Below are positions 33,771 to 43,999 of a DNA stretch of 64,000 nucleotides, piece by piece. Each line of letters begins with the position of its first letter. Within the stretch, counting starts at the first letter, position 1. The position numbers and the translations under genes are program-made. Source of the DNA: Bifidobacterium felsineum (GTDB lineage: Bacteria > Actinomycetota > Actinomycetes > Actinomycetales > Bifidobacteriaceae). Under the pieces are notes generated by a model. It had not been told where the DNA came from. It searched no databases and saw only the letters and a list, made by a program, of their open reading frames with translations. Where the stretch lies: positions 62,001-126,000 of the forward strand of contig NZ_PEBJ01000004.1 in NCBI RefSeq assembly GCF_002802915.1. Direction: 5' to 3'.

Positions 33771-36700
33771 TTACTTGCAATGCTGGCCGTGGAAGGCGGC
33801 CTTACTGGTCACCATACCCCCTTCGCGCTTGCGCCGAATGGCGACGAGCATCAGACCACCGCCAAGCAGAACCAATGCAAATGCCGCAATGGTCGCCGTA
33901 TCGGAACCGGTATCAGACAGCGGTGGCGTGTAGGTGTTCTCGAATGCCGGAGCCGCATGGTTGAGGCCAAGCAGGCCGGAGGAATATGCAACCGCAGCGG
34001 TCAGCGTGCCGTTCAGATCGTCGACCACAGTGACCTTGGCTGTGTACACGGTCTTGTCGTACGAGATGCCTTGTGCATCGCCGGCGGTTTCGCGAATCGT
34101 GTACTGGTACTCTCCGGCCTTATCGAACGCAATCGGAGCGAAGGCGATGGTGCCGTGAGCGGTGTTCTTCACCTGCTGGAGCGTCTTGCCATCGGCGTCG
34201 CGCAGTTCGAACGTGAACTCGCCGTCCTTCAGAGCACGGCCCTTCAGCGTCTTGGTGGCGTTGAAGGTGAACTTGGCGGGAGCAGGCGTATAGACGTTGG
34301 CGAATACCGCGTCCTTATCGCTCACTTCAGTCAAGCCCGGCTGGCCAGTGCCGTCAGCAGGTGTAGTGCGCACGATCCGATGTGTGGCGCTCATCGTGCC
34401 GTCGTGGTTGTCCACCACGGTGACGGCGACCGCATAGACCGTATCGTCATAGGTCACGCCTCCCAGGTTGCCGGCAGCCTCGCGCACGGTGTACGCGTAG
34501 GTGCCAGGCTTGGCATAGGTGATCTTGCCGAATGCGATCTTGCCATCCTTGCCGTTCGTCACGGTCTCGACGCCGTTCTTCGCGCCTTCCGGCATCGGGG
34601 CACCAGCAGCACCTGCGAGGGCGAAGGTGAATTCGCCATCGTTCAGGTTGCGACCGGTCAGCGTCTTCGTGAAGTTGAAGGAGTCGGTCGCCTTGCCTGC
34701 GGCATAGGTGTTCGCAAAGTCGAACAACGCGCCTGAGGCTGGGTCGGTGGTGGCGCTCATCGTGCCATCGCCGTTGTCCTTGATGGTTACGGTGAAGGTG
34801 CGAGTGAGGTTGGCATCGTTGGTGACACCTGCCACCTTGCCGGATTCGGTGACTGTGTAGGTGAACTTGCGTTCGGCCTGACCGTTCAGGTCGGCGAACT
34901 TGTATGTCACCTTGCCGAAGTCAACATTGCCGGCTGCGTCATTAGTGACTTCCGCCTTGCCTGGCAGCGGAGCCGGCTTGGAGGAATCCGCGGCATCCAC
35001 GCCGGTGAGGGCAAAGGTGAACTTGCCCTTGAGCTGGGCAAGCGTGGTGGCGTAGTCACCGGCATCGAGCAGCTTCACGCCCTTGAACTCAATCGGAGCG
35101 GAGTCCGTGGTGGTGTAGTTGTTCTCGAAGGTGAGACCGTTGTTCTGGTCAAGACCGTTTGTGGTGAGCGTGAGCTTGCCGTTGTGGTCCTTGTCTTCCA
35201 CGTTCACAGTGAACGTGCTGGTGCGGGTCACGGCACTCACGCCACCGGGCAAATCGGTTTCGGATTCGACGACCGTGTACGTGTGGTTGCCGAGGTTGGC
35301 GAGCGTGTAGCTCAGCGGTTTGTCGAAGGTGATCTTGCCAGAGGCGTCATTGGTGCCAGTGGCGACTGGAGTACCAGTGGCATCAGTGCCTTCGTAGACG
35401 TTGAAGGTGAACACATCGTTGGCGGTCAGCGCACGACCTTCAAGTGTCTTGGTGCCGGTGAGCGTGAGCTGGGCCGCGGCGGCATACGCGTTCTCGAAGG
35501 AGAACAGCTTCGCTGCATCACCTGGCTCAGTGGTCACCTTGAGAGTGCCGGTACCGTTGTCGGTCACCGTGACTGCGAAGGTCTTGGTTGTGGCAGCATC
35601 ATTGGTAACGCCATCCGCAGCGCCGCTTTCCGCAACCTCATAGGTGAAGGTCTTGGAACGGGTACCGTCGGCCGTCGGCGTGGCATTGGCCAAATCGGCA
35701 AGCGTGTAGTGCAGCGCGCCAAAGTTCACAGTGCCAGCCGTGGTGTTCTTCGTTACCAGCGAATCCTTAGTCTCAAGCTTTCCGGAATCGCCTGCAACGC
35801 GGATGGGAGCACCATCCTTGCCGGTGAGCGTGAACGAGAACCTGCCGCCGAATTCGGCCGTGTAGTCCTTATCGTCGTCGCCCTTCACCAGCTTCGTACC
35901 AGCGATGGCAATCGAACCGACTGCGTCATAGGAATTGGTGAATATGGCCACCGGATCGCCGCCGGCATTCACCGTCTTCGCACTTCCATTTTGCTGGGAG
36001 ACCAATTCCATGACAACCGCGGAGTGCAGCTTCCCCTTGCCGTTATCGGTTACGGTGACCGTGGCACGATACCAGTCAGTGGAGTAGGAGATGCCAGACA
36101 GCGGATGCTCAGGCGTGACTTCGCTGATGTTGTACCTGTAGACGCCAGCCTTCTCGTAAGTCATTTGGCCGAAACCGAATGCATTACCATCAGTGACGTC
36201 ATGCGTGAGTACACCATTCTGGGCACCGGCAGGCATTGGCACATCATTCTTGGTCACGCTCGTGCCGCTGTCGGTGAGCGTACCGTCCACTGCCTCGAGC
36301 TTGAACGTGAATGCATCACCGTTTCGCCAGTCGCGGCCTTCGAGCTGCTTCTGAGCACGCAGCTCGGCCGTGCCACGCGTAACAGTCGGTGACGGTGGCG
36401 TGTATGTGTTGGTGAACGCCGCGTCCTTGTCTTTCACCGGAGTGGAACCAGTTGCTGTTGTGCGCATGATTTGATGCGTGGCGCTCATCGTGCCGTCGTG
36501 GTTGTCCACCACGGTGACGGCAACGGCGTACACGGTATCGTCATAGGTCACGCCGTTCAGATTGCCGGCGACTTCACGCACGGTGTACGCGTAGGTGCCG
36601 GGCTTGGCATAGGTGATCTTGCCGAATGCGACCTTGCCATCCTTGCCGTTCGCGACGGTCTTCACACCATTCTCCGCACCTTCCGGCATCGGGGCACCAG

Positions 36701-39700
36701 CAGCGCCTGTGAGGGTGAACGAGAATTCACCGTCGTTCAGGTTGCGGCCGGTCAGCGTCTTCGTGAAGTTGAAGGAGTCGGTCGCAGTGCCGCCGGAGTA
36801 TGTATTCGTGAAGGAGAACAGTGCTCCGGAAGCCGGGTCGGTTGTGGCGCTTAGGGTGCCATCGCCGTTGTCGTGCAGGGTCACGGTGAACGTGCACGTG
36901 GTCTTCGCGTCGTTCGTTACGCCCGCGACATCACCGGATTCGGTGACGACATACGTGAACGTGCGTTCGGCCTGTCCACCAAGATCGGCGAAGTGGTACA
37001 CCATCTTGCCGAAGTCGACATTGCCGGCCTCATCGTTCTTCGCGGTCAGCTCGGTCTTATTTGCAGAGGTCTGCCCATCCTCGCTGAGCACATGAAGTGG
37101 CGCACCATCCTGCCCCTTGAGCGTGAAGGTGAACTTGCCCTTGAGCTGGGCGAGCGTGGTGGCGTAATCACCATCGTCGAGCAGCTTCACGCCCTTGAAC
37201 TCAATCGGAGTGGAGTCCGTAGTGGCGTAGTTGTTCTCGAAGGTAAGGCTGTCGTCTGCGCCGAGACCAGACGCCTTCACATCCAGCGTGCCGTTGTGTT
37301 TCGTGTCTGCAACGTTCACGGTGAACGTGTGGGTACGGGTCACAGCGCTCACACCACCGGGCAGGTCGGTTTCGGATTCGATGACCGTGTATGTGTGGTT
37401 GCCGAGATCCTTGAGTGTGTAACTCAGCGGCTTGTCGAAAGTAATCTTGCCGGAGGCGTCATTGGTACCAGTGGCGACTGGAGTACCAGTGGCATCAGTG
37501 CCTTCGTAGACGTTGAACGTGAACTTGTCGTTCTCGTTCAGAGCACGGCCCGTGAGCTTCTTGATGCCGGTGAGCGTGAACTGGGCCGCAGCGGCATACG
37601 TGTTCTCAAAGGAGAACAATTTCGCTGCATTACCCGGCTCGGTGGTCACCTTGAGCGCTCCGGTACCATTGTCTGCCACGGTAACCGTGAAGGTCTTGGT
37701 CGCGGCAGCATCATTGGTAACGCCATTCGCAGTACCGCTTTCCGCAACCTCATAGGTGAAGGTCTTGGAACGTGTGCCGTTGGCGTCGGCAGCGGCATCC
37801 TTCAGATCAGTCAGCGTGTAGTGGAGGCTGCCGAAGGATACTGTACCGTCCGCATTGTTGGTAGCGGTCAGCTCGTTCTTGTTCTGAAGCTTGCCCGCAT
37901 CCTCGACGCGAATCGGGGCACCATCCTTGCCAGTGAGCGTGAACGTGAACTTCTTCGCGAAGTTCGCGGTTTGGTCGCTGCCATCATCACCAGTGACCTT
38001 CTTGGCACCGGCGACAGCGGTCTGACCGTCTGCATCATTGTAGGTGTTGGTGATTCGAGCTAATGGCTCGCCATTCTGAGCCTTGGTTTCGACGGCCTTA
38101 CCCTGTTTGGCGGCAGGATCGACCTTGGAAACCAGTTCCATGGCAACCTTGGAGCTCAGCTGACCCTTGCCATTATCGGTTACGGTGACCGTGGCACGGT
38201 AGAGATCGGTGGAGTAGGACACGCCGGGCAATGGATTGCCAGGCGTGACCTCGCTGATGTTGTACACATAGGTGCCGGCCTTGGTGTACGTGATATCGCC
38301 GAAGTTGAACTCATTGCCGTTAGTTACGGTCTTGGTAAGTTCTCCATTCGTCGCACCGGCAGGCATTGGAATGCCGGCCTTGGCCACATCAGCCTTGTTT
38401 GCAGCAATCTTGCCGCTGACGGCTTCGAGCTTGAAATCGAAGCTGTCAGAGCCATCCGTGGCCCAATCGCGACCGTCGAGCACCTTTTGCGCGTACAGGT
38501 CAGCCGTTGCAGGAGCTGGCGTGTACACGTTGTTGAAGGCGGCTTCCTCGGAGTCGGCGTCGGTGGATGTATTCGGATTGCCGTCACTAACCTTATAGCT
38601 GACCGCAAGAGAGCCCTTGCCCGTATCGGTTACGGTCACTTCGACTGTGCGAGTGGTGGCATCGTAGGTGATGCCATCCTTTGTGTAGCCTGCAGCAACC
38701 GGGTTACCGTCAGCATCCAGCTCGGCAACCGTATAGGTCAGGTTCCAAGTCTTGGTGGCGGCAGTGTAGATCGCATAACCATCGTTCACGGCTTGTGCAA
38801 GCGAGGCAGGCGTGTAGTTGATGCGGTCGAAGGTGATGTGACCAGCAGTGTCGCCACTGAGCGGGGCAATGTTCTTCTTGGTCTGGATTGGCGTGCCGGT
38901 AGCGTTACCGCCTTGGTACAGGCCGAAGCTGAACTTGCCAGCGGTGAGCTTTGGCGCGGCAACACCGTCTGCGGCAGTGAGCTTCTTGTGCAGCTGGAAG
39001 AACGTGTAGCCAGCTGGCGCATAGATGTTGGTGAAGGTTGACTTATCTGTAGCTGCCTTGTCCGAATCGGTCAGAGCATCGGCATTGTCATAAGCAGGGG
39101 TGGCAGTAAGCGTACCGTCACCATTGTCCTTCACCGTAACGGTCACATAACCGACGTGCTCGTCCTTCTGCGTTCCGGTCTTGACGTTGCCCGTCTCGGT
39201 GACCGCGAACTTGAAGGTTCCCGGCTTGGTGAAGCGAACGCCATCGAAGTTGAAAGCGGCAGGCTGACTATCCTGTGCCTTCGCAACAGTAGTTTCCAAC
39301 TCGTCAGCAGACGGGTCCGAACCAAGGACAATGGAATCGTCCTTGAGACCGGCACGAGCAGCCTTAGCCTCGGTAGTATCGTCTTGTGCGGCGGCAAGAC
39401 GGAACGTGAACGTCTCGTTCGAATCTATGTCGCGGCCGGTCAGCGTCTTCTGTCCAGCAATATTTGCCTCAACTGGAGCGAGCTCATAGGTGTTGGAGAA
39501 CACCGGGCGGCCGCTATCAAGCTTGGAAGCATCGATCTTGCTACCGTTTTCGTCCAGCACGTTGACCTGGTATCCCAGTACCTGCTTGCCGTCCTTGTCG
39601 GTGGTCATGGCCACAGGAACCTGCACGATGTAGGTGGTGCGATCATAGGTCATGCCGTTCAACGTGGCGGTCTTGCCATCGGCACTTGGCACGGCACCAA

Positions 39701-42089
39701 CCGGTACGTTTTCGTTCAGGATGTACGTGTAGGTCTTGCCGTCATCGCGAGCGCTGGTGAGCTTGATTTCAGGGAATGAAGCAACACCGGCCTTGGTCAC
39801 GTTGGCGACCACGGAATTACCTGTAGCACTCGTCGGGAGCGGGGCACCGTCCTTTGCAGTAAGCGTGAAGGAGAACTTGCCATTGATCAGTGGGTTGGAG
39901 CCCGTCTTATCCATGTACTTCTTCATGACCAGTAGGCCGAAGTTGGCCTCTTCCGGCTTGAAGATATTGGTCACCGCGGCCACATTGCTCTTGACTACTG
40001 CATTGTCTGCCGCAGTACCGTTATCGTTCTGCGCCTTGGTCATGGTGACGCCATCATTGCTGAGCTTGCCGTTGCCATCATCCTTAATAGTGACGGTAAC
40101 GTTATACAGCGCGTTGGAGTAATCCACACCGGGCAAAGCCTGCTCGCCATTGTTGCCGGTAGGCGTGTATTCGAACACGGTGTAGTGGTATTCGCCGGCC
40201 TTGGTGTAAGTGATACTGCCGAATGCGTGTTCGTTGGCATCAGTCACATTGAGTTTGGCGTAGCCATTGGTTACGCCGGCTGGAAGCGGAGCATCTTCGG
40301 TTGGCGCTGCGGGCTGCAGACGGAATTCGAACGAATCACCGTCACGCCACGGGCGTCCGTCAAGCGTCTTTTTCACCTTGATGGCATTGCTGACCGTGGT
40401 TTCGGTGGGCTTATAGATGTTTTCGAACGTCCAGTCACCGTGATTTTCAGTGATGCCGGACACTTCAGCCTGGCCGCCCTTGATTTCAAGGACGCCAGTC
40501 GCCTTCCGATCCACGGTGAATTTCACGTTGGCAGTGCGGGTATCAACGGTCACGCCGTTGCCGCCCTTGCTGGTTTCCTTCACCGTGTAGGCGTAGGTGC
40601 CGGGCTCGGAGAACGTGAAGTCGCCGAACGTGAACTTGGAGATGCTGCCGTCTGCACCATCGCCGGTTTTCTTGGCGGTGGCAGTGGTGGCCTTCGGCAT
40701 GGCTGCCTTGAGCTCGTCAGCAGTCACATCCTTGCTGTTCGTCGTATCCGGGGACAGCTGGAATCCGAACGCATCAGCATCAGTCCATGCGCGGCCGGTC
40801 AGCTGCTTGCCGAGGGTTACGGATCCCTTCACTGCAACGGGCTTGCGCTCATCGTACACGTTGAACGAAGTGCTGTCTGAAACCGGCAGACCGAATCCCC
40901 TGGCCCTGGCGAGCGCAGCAGCAGCCTCATTATCATCAGTACCGGGAAGCATGAAGTAATGCGGGCTAGCGTCCAGCTTGTATTCGGTGACCGTGCCGTC
41001 GTCGGCTTTGAAGGTCGGAGCCTTGGTTTCCACGAAGTAGTAGAGCGTATTGGTTTCCAACGGCTGGTCAGTCGAGCCAAACTGAGCATGTCCGGAAGTG
41101 TCGGTGGTGACATTGCCACCGACCTGGGCTGACGCCTTTTGCACCTGTTCGAACGCGACTGCGTTGCCGGAAAGCTTGTTCATATCCACCTTGTACAGCG
41201 CGAATTTCGCGCCGGACAGATAGCGGGACAGGTCCGCGGAATCAGCCTTGGTGATGGAAATCGAGCCCGCGGCGCCGTCGGTGCCGGAGGTCGGGTTGGT
41301 AACCTCCCAGTCATTCTTGTTGATGTCTTGCCCGTTGACAACACCTTCAAGCGTGACGGTATTGGTGAGATTCACCTTGTCGCCAGGCTTGCCGTTTGGC
41401 TTCACATCGTACGTTACGGTAACGGGCGTGGAGTCCGGCAGGGTGAGTGTGAGCTTGCTGGAGGGCTTGCCTTCCACGGTCACGTTCTCTACCTTGGCGG
41501 GCACAATGAGCGTGGCACCAGTGTTGGAGTCCGTAATCTTGAGCGACGCCGGAATGAACGTGCCTTCAGGATCCATCACATCAGACAGAGTGACGGTATC
41601 GGAATCCTTGATAAGATCAGCGCTTTCCGGATTCACCTTGATGGTGTAACGCACGCGGTTGAGGTCCTTGACCTGCGCTGCGGACTTGTCGATAACCTTG
41701 CTGCTGCCGCTGACGGTGTCGGAATCTTCACCGAAATGAATGCTACCGGAATCAGCTGCGGCCTTATTCGTAAAGGAGACCTCGCTACCGGTGCCCTTGG
41801 CCGCGGTCTGGTAGGTGAGCTTGGCATACGCCTTGTCGGAACCGTCTTGCTGCTCAACAGCATTCGTAGGAATGGTAAAGGTGAGTTGGCCATTGGCGTT
41901 CATTACGCCATCAAGTTCACCCTTCTTTGAGCCAGGCTTACTGCCGGCCTTCACTGTATACTCGCCGGATCCGGGTACATAACTCATACCTTGCGGCAAA
42001 GTATCGGTCACGACAATCGGATTGCCAAGTGTATCGACCTTGCCGATACCGCCATCGCCCTTATTGACATCGACCTGCCAGTCGGCCAC
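33771..42089 (-). CDS. Giant LPXTG-type adhesin, C-terminal fragment (frameshifted)
   Basis: 2,772 codons that continue the gene starting at 43999; the break is at 42103-42108. The first residues are an isopeptide-type domain, then a SpaA/Cna-B-like domain near residue 275 (GSISITKADSADLSRYLSGA). From about residue 415 there are sixteen tandem Spy0128/FctA-like pilin domains of 120-150 residues, each built like KTLTGRNLNDGEFSFTL, GKITYAKPGTYAYTV, VTVVDNHDGTM and FTNTY. Modules 6-10 (residue 1198 on) and 11-15 (residue 1910 on) are copies of each other. The C-terminus has LSDTG, a membrane segment and RRKREGG, then 14 extra residues. It should be a wall-anchored, self-cross-linked surface stalk. 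As read here it has no start or signal peptide of its own. Confidence 0.85.
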   Translation of the reverse strand: MADWQVDVNKGDGGIGKVDTLGNPIVVTDTLPQGMSYVPGSGEYTVKAGSKPGSKKGELDGVMNANGQLTFTIPTNAVEQQDGSDKAYAKLTYQTAAKGTGSEVSFTNKAAADSGSIHFGEDSDTVSGSSKVIDKSAAQVKDLNRVRYTIKVNPESADLIKDSDTVTLSDVMDPEGTFIPASLKITDSNTGATLIVPAKVENVTVEGKPSSKLTLTLPDSTPVTVTYDVKPNGKPGDKVNLTNTVTLEGVVNGQDINKNDWEVTNPTSGTDGAAGSISITKADSADLSRYLSGAKFALYKVDMNKLSGNAVAFEQVQKASAQVGGNVTTDTSGHAQFGSTDQPLETNTLYYFVETKAPTFKADDGTVTEYKLDASPHYFMLPGTDDNEAAAALARARGFGLPVSDSTSFNVYDERKPVAVKGSVTLGKQLTGRAWTDADAFGFQLSPDTTNSKDVTADELKAAMPKATTATAKKTGDGADGSISKFTFGDFTFSEPGTYAYTVKETSKGGNGVTVDTRTANVKFTVDRKATGVLEIKGGQAEVSGITENHGDWTFENIYKPTETTVSNAIKVKKTLDGRPWRDGDSFEFRLQPAAPTEDAPLPAGVTNGYAKLNVTDANEHAFGSITYTKAGEYHYTVFEYTPTGNNGEQALPGVDYSNALYNVTVTIKDDGNGKLSNDGVTMTKAQNDNGTAADNAVVKSNVAAVTNIFKPEEANFGLLVMKKYMDKTGSNPLINGKFSFTLTAKDGAPLPTSATGNSVVANVTKAGVASFPEIKLTSARDDGKTYTYILNENVPVGAVPSADGKTATLNGMTYDRTTYIVQVPVAMTTDKDGKQVLGYQVNVLDENGSKIDASKLDSGRPVFSNTYELAPVEANIAGQKTLTGRDIDSNETFTFRLAAAQDDTTEAKAARAGLKDDSIVLGSDPSADELETTVAKAQDSQPAAFNFDGVRFTKPGTFKFAVTETGNVKTGTQKDEHVGYVTVTVKDNGDGTLTATPAYDNADALTDSDKAATDKSTFTNIYAPAGYTFFQLHKKLTAADGVAAPKLTAGKFSFGLYQGGNATGTPIQTKKNIAPLSGDTAGHITFDRINYTPASLAQAVNDGYAIYTAATKTWNLTYTVAELDADGNPVAAGYTKDGITYDATTRTVEVTVTDTGKGSLAVSYKVSDGNPNTSTDADSEEAAFNNVYTPAPATADLYAQKVLDGRDWATDGSDSFDFKLEAVSGKIAANKADVAKAGIPMPAGATNGELTKTVTNGNEFNFGDITYTKAGTYVYNISEVTPGNPLPGVSYSTDLYRATVTVTDNGKGQLSSKVAMELVSKVDPAAKQGKAVETKAQNGEPLARITNTYNDADGQTAVAGAKKVTGDDGSDQTANFAKKFTFTLTGKDGAPIRVEDAGKLQNKNELTATNNADGTVSFGSLHYTLTDLKDAAADANGTRSKTFTYEVAESGTANGVTNDAAATKTFTVTVADNGTGALKVTTEPGNAAKLFSFENTYAAAAQFTLTGIKKLTGRALNENDKFTFNVYEGTDATGTPVATGTNDASGKITFDKPLSYTLKDLGNHTYTVIESETDLPGGVSAVTRTHTFTVNVADTKHNGTLDVKASGLGADDSLTFENNYATTDSTPIEFKGVKLLDDGDYATTLAQLKGKFTFTLKGQDGAPLHVLSEDGQTSANKTELTAKNDEAGNVDFGKMVYHFADLGGQAERTFTYVVTESGDVAGVTNDAKTTCTFTVTLHDNGDGTLSATTDPASGALFSFTNTYSGGTATDSFNFTKTLTGRNLNDGEFSFTLTGAAGAPMPEGAENGVKTVANGKDGKVAFGKITYAKPGTYAYTVREVAGNLNGVTYDDTVYAVAVTVVDNHDGTMSATHQIMRTTATGSTPVKDKDAAFTNTYTPPSPTVTRGTAELRAQKQLEGRDWRNGDAFTFKLEAVDGTLTDSGTSVTKNDVPMPAGAQNGVLTHDVTDGNAFGFGQMTYEKAGVYRYNISEVTPEHPLSGISYSTDWYRATVTVTDNGKGKLHSAVVMELVSQQNGSAKTVNAGGDPVAIFTNSYDAVGSIAIAGTKLVKGDDDKDYTAEFGGRFSFTLTGKDGAPIRVAGDSGKLETKDSLVTKNTTAGTVNFGALHYTLADLANATPTADGTRSKTFTYEVAESGAADGVTNDAATTKTFAVTVTDNGTGTLKVTTEPGDAAKLFSFENAYAAAAQLTLTGTKTLEGRALTANDVFTFNVYEGTDATGTPVATGTNDASGKITFDKPLSYTLANLGNHTYTVVESETDLPGGVSAVTRTSTFTVNVEDKDHNGKLTLTTNGLDQNNGLTFENNYTTTDSAPIEFKGVKLLDAGDYATTLAQLKGKFTFALTGVDAADSSKPAPLPGKAEVTNDAAGNVDFGKVTYKFADLNGQAERKFTYTVTESGKVAGVTNDANLTRTFTVTIKDNGDGTMSATTDPASGALFDFANTYAAGKATDSFNFTKTLTGRNLNDGEFTFALAGAAGAPMPEGAKNGVETVTNGKDGKIAFGKITYAKPGTYAYTVREAAGNLGGVTYDDTVYAVAVTVVDNHDGTMSATHRIVRTTPADGTGQPGLTEVSDKDAVFANVYTPAPAKFTFNATKTLKGRALKDGEFTFELRDADGKTLQQVKNTAHGTIAFAPIAFDKAGEYQYTIRETAGDAQGISYDKTVYTAKVTVVDDLNGTLTAAVAYSSGLLGLNHAAPAFENTYTPPLSDTGSDTATIAAFALVLLGGGLMLVAIRRKREGGMVTSKAAFHGQHCK
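34272..36362 (-). repeat. Five-module block, second copy (modules 11-15)
   Basis: About 2,091 bases encoding modules 11-15 (LRAQKQLEGRDW to the module ending ANVYTPAPAK). They match modules 6-10 in order, with homologous landmarks about 2,094 bases apart (for example 34671 and 36765). Identity is high in modules 8/13 and 10/15. Confidence 0.85.
36363..38498 (-). repeat. Five-module block, first copy (modules 6-10)
   Basis: About 2,136 bases encoding modules 6-10 (LYAQKVLDGRDW onward). It is directly adjacent to the second copy, consistent with a tandem segmental duplication by unequal recombination. Confidence 0.85.
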
Positions 42090-43999
42090 CCAAGCACCCT
42101 TGGTGTGTCGGCAGGGTCAATCTGGCTCCAGTCGAAGTCCTTGTCCCACTTCATCGAGCCGGTCTTATTGACCAGATTCGTGTTCTCGATGTCGTAGGAG
42201 TTGCTGGCTGAAGTGGTTTTGCCGTTGTACTTCACTTTGGCGGTGTTCTTATAGACGCCCGGCGTCTTGTCGCTTACGGTCCAGTACTTCACCTGCACAT
42301 CGGACTTACCAATGGCAGCCTTGATGGCATTGCTGGACTTGAATGTGATTTTGAATGCGTCCGCACCGTACTTATCGAGCGAATAGTCGGTACCTTCGGT
42401 GAGCGTCTTGTCGCCAATAGTGAGCACAGGTTTACGGTCCTGATCGAAACCAAAACCACCGTCCTTGGACCCATCGGCGTTCGACGCCTTGTCAAATTCA
42501 AGCTTTTCGTCAGTAAACTGCACACTGGTTGGATCAGTATTTGCAGCCATTAGCGAGAACTTCACCAAAGAGGTCCATTCGGCCTTGCCGTCCGTGGCAG
42601 CTGTGGAGGAATCCACGTCTTTGGTGACGTATGTGTTTTTGTCTTCCGGCTGTTCCGGGCCCTTTGGGGTGTAGGAACCATCGTCACTGCCACCGGGGTG
42701 GTTCTCGTCTGGAGGCGTGACTTCAGCGTGGTTGTTCACCTTGGCAGTGGAATTCTCATCATTGAGCGCAGTGTGGTATTCGATGGTGTATTGCTGCGCG
42801 CCGGCATCGTCCGGGAATGTGTAATTGAAGCTATCGGCCGAGCCATTCAGCTCACCAGTGGCTACAACCTTGCCCTTGGCATCCTTCACGGTGTACGAGC
42901 CAATGTAATGCTGGCCGCCCTGCAGTTGATCCGTGAACTTATAGCCGCCCATGTCGGCTTTGAGACTGCCGGTGTTGAGCTTGACGGTCCACTTGATATC
43001 GGAAGCAGTGCCGGAGCCGTTGGACTTCTGCACCATCTTGTAGCTGAAGTTCGGGGTGACGTCGGCCTCACCAGGATTATCGGAGCCATCCCAGGTCCAG
43101 TTAGCAACGTTCTGAGCGTTATCAAGCTTCTTGCCCTGGGCGAGCAGTTGCTTCGCGGCATCGGTGAGCTGCGCCTTGTAAGTGAGCTGGTAGCCGTCCT
43201 TATCCGCTTTAGCCAGATCGCCAAGGGTAATGGTAGCCTTCTGGCCACTGACGACCGCATTCACAGGCTTGCCGTCAAGTTGGAAGGAGCCATCGACAAA
43301 CGTGAAGTTGGAGCCCATCGTATCGGTGACAACCATGTTCTGCACGGCGAACTGCGGCTTCAACGTCACAGTGAAGGTCACGGTACCGTCATCGTTCAGT
43401 TCGTAATCCTTCTGACCGCTCACCTTGGACTTGTCGATGGTGATGGTGATATCACCGCCACCACCCGGGAACGTGATGTGCTCCTTGTTGTCATTTCCAC
43501 CAGCATCTTCGTTGAGCGTGAAATCAAAGCTCACAAATGATGTGATGTTAGAGGGATGCTGCGTCAGCCAGTCTTCATTCCAGGTAGCGGTAACCTCGCC
43601 ATTGTTAATCGACCACGTGCCGGCCACATTGCCTTCACTGTCATACAGCGTGGAGCTCTTCACATCTTTGACGTTGATGTTATCGGGGAACTTGTAGGAA
43701 CGCGTTGGGCTGTCAAGCGTAGGCTTCTCGGCGTCGGAGAAGTCGAAGCTGATTTGCCCGTAGAACGTCTGGCCAATCGCGACAGGCTGATTCGGATCAT
43801 ACAGCTGTGTATGGTTCTTGTCTTTGTACACCTTGACTGTCACGCCGCTGGTAACCTGCACGGCCGGGGCGTCCGGGTTATATGCAGTTTCAGCCGCATT
43901 GGCCACAGGAGTGAGATTCACACCCGTTACCAACATGGCTATTGTGGCCAATATAGCCACCAGCACTCGTCCGATTGCATTATTCGACAGGCGAAGCAT
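42008..43999 (-). CDS. Giant LPXTG-type adhesin, N-terminal fragment (frameshifted)
   Basis: From an ATG at 43999 after AAGGGGA. The first 36 residues are a signal peptide (IGRVLVAILATIAMLVTGVN, cleavage after ANA). The following 600 residues are beta-rich adhesin domains (QTFYGQISFDF; TFTVTLKPQFAVQNMVVTDT; IKWTVKLNTGSLKADMGGYK), like MSCRAMM N-domains stabilised by isopeptide bonds. After DWSQIDPADT the frame turns nonsensical and ends at 42008. Removing two bases from ACACAC restores DTKGAWVADWQVDVNKG and joins the downstream frame, giving one protein of about 3,408 residues. Confidence 0.85.
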   Translation of the reverse strand: MLRLSNNAIGRVLVAILATIAMLVTGVNLTPVANAAETAYNPDAPAVQVTSGVTVKVYKDKNHTQLYDPNQPVAIGQTFYGQISFDFSDAEKPTLDSPTRSYKFPDNINVKDVKSSTLYDSEGNVAGTWSINNGEVTATWNEDWLTQHPSNITSFVSFDFTLNEDAGGNDNKEHITFPGGGGDITITIDKSKVSGQKDYELNDDGTVTFTVTLKPQFAVQNMVVTDTMGSNFTFVDGSFQLDGKPVNAVVSGQKATITLGDLAKADKDGYQLTYKAQLTDAAKQLLAQGKKLDNAQNVANWTWDGSDNPGEADVTPNFSYKMVQKSNGSGTASDIKWTVKLNTGSLKADMGGYKFTDQLQGGQHYIGSYTVKDAKGKVVATGELNGSADSFNYTFPDDAGAQQYTIEYHTALNDENSTAKVNNHAEVTPPDENHPGGSDDGSYTPKGPEQPEDKNTYVTKDVDSSTAATDGKAEWTSLVKFSLMAANTDPTSVQFTDEKLEFDKASNADGSKDGGFGFDQDRKPVLTIGDKTLTEGTDYSLDKYGADAFKITFKSSNAIKAAIGKSDVQVKYWTVSDKTPGVYKNTAKVKYNGKTTSASNSYDIENTNLVNKTGSMKWDKDFDWSQIDPADTPRVLGWPTGRSMSIRAMAVSARSIHLAIRLS
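42103..42108 (-). other. Frameshift site in the giant adhesin
   Basis: GTGTGT on the plus strand (ACACAC in the gene). One AC unit fewer restores a single open frame of 10,227 bases over 33771-43999. This is either a true slippage mutation at a dinucleotide repeat or a sequencing error. Confidence 0.8.

Noticed and set aside
33708-41930. Several long plus-strand frames (for example 35184-36392 and 36873-38063) opposite the adhesin
   Set aside because: They repeat with the same period as the adhesin modules and show Gly/Arg/His-rich shadow composition; none has family motifs.
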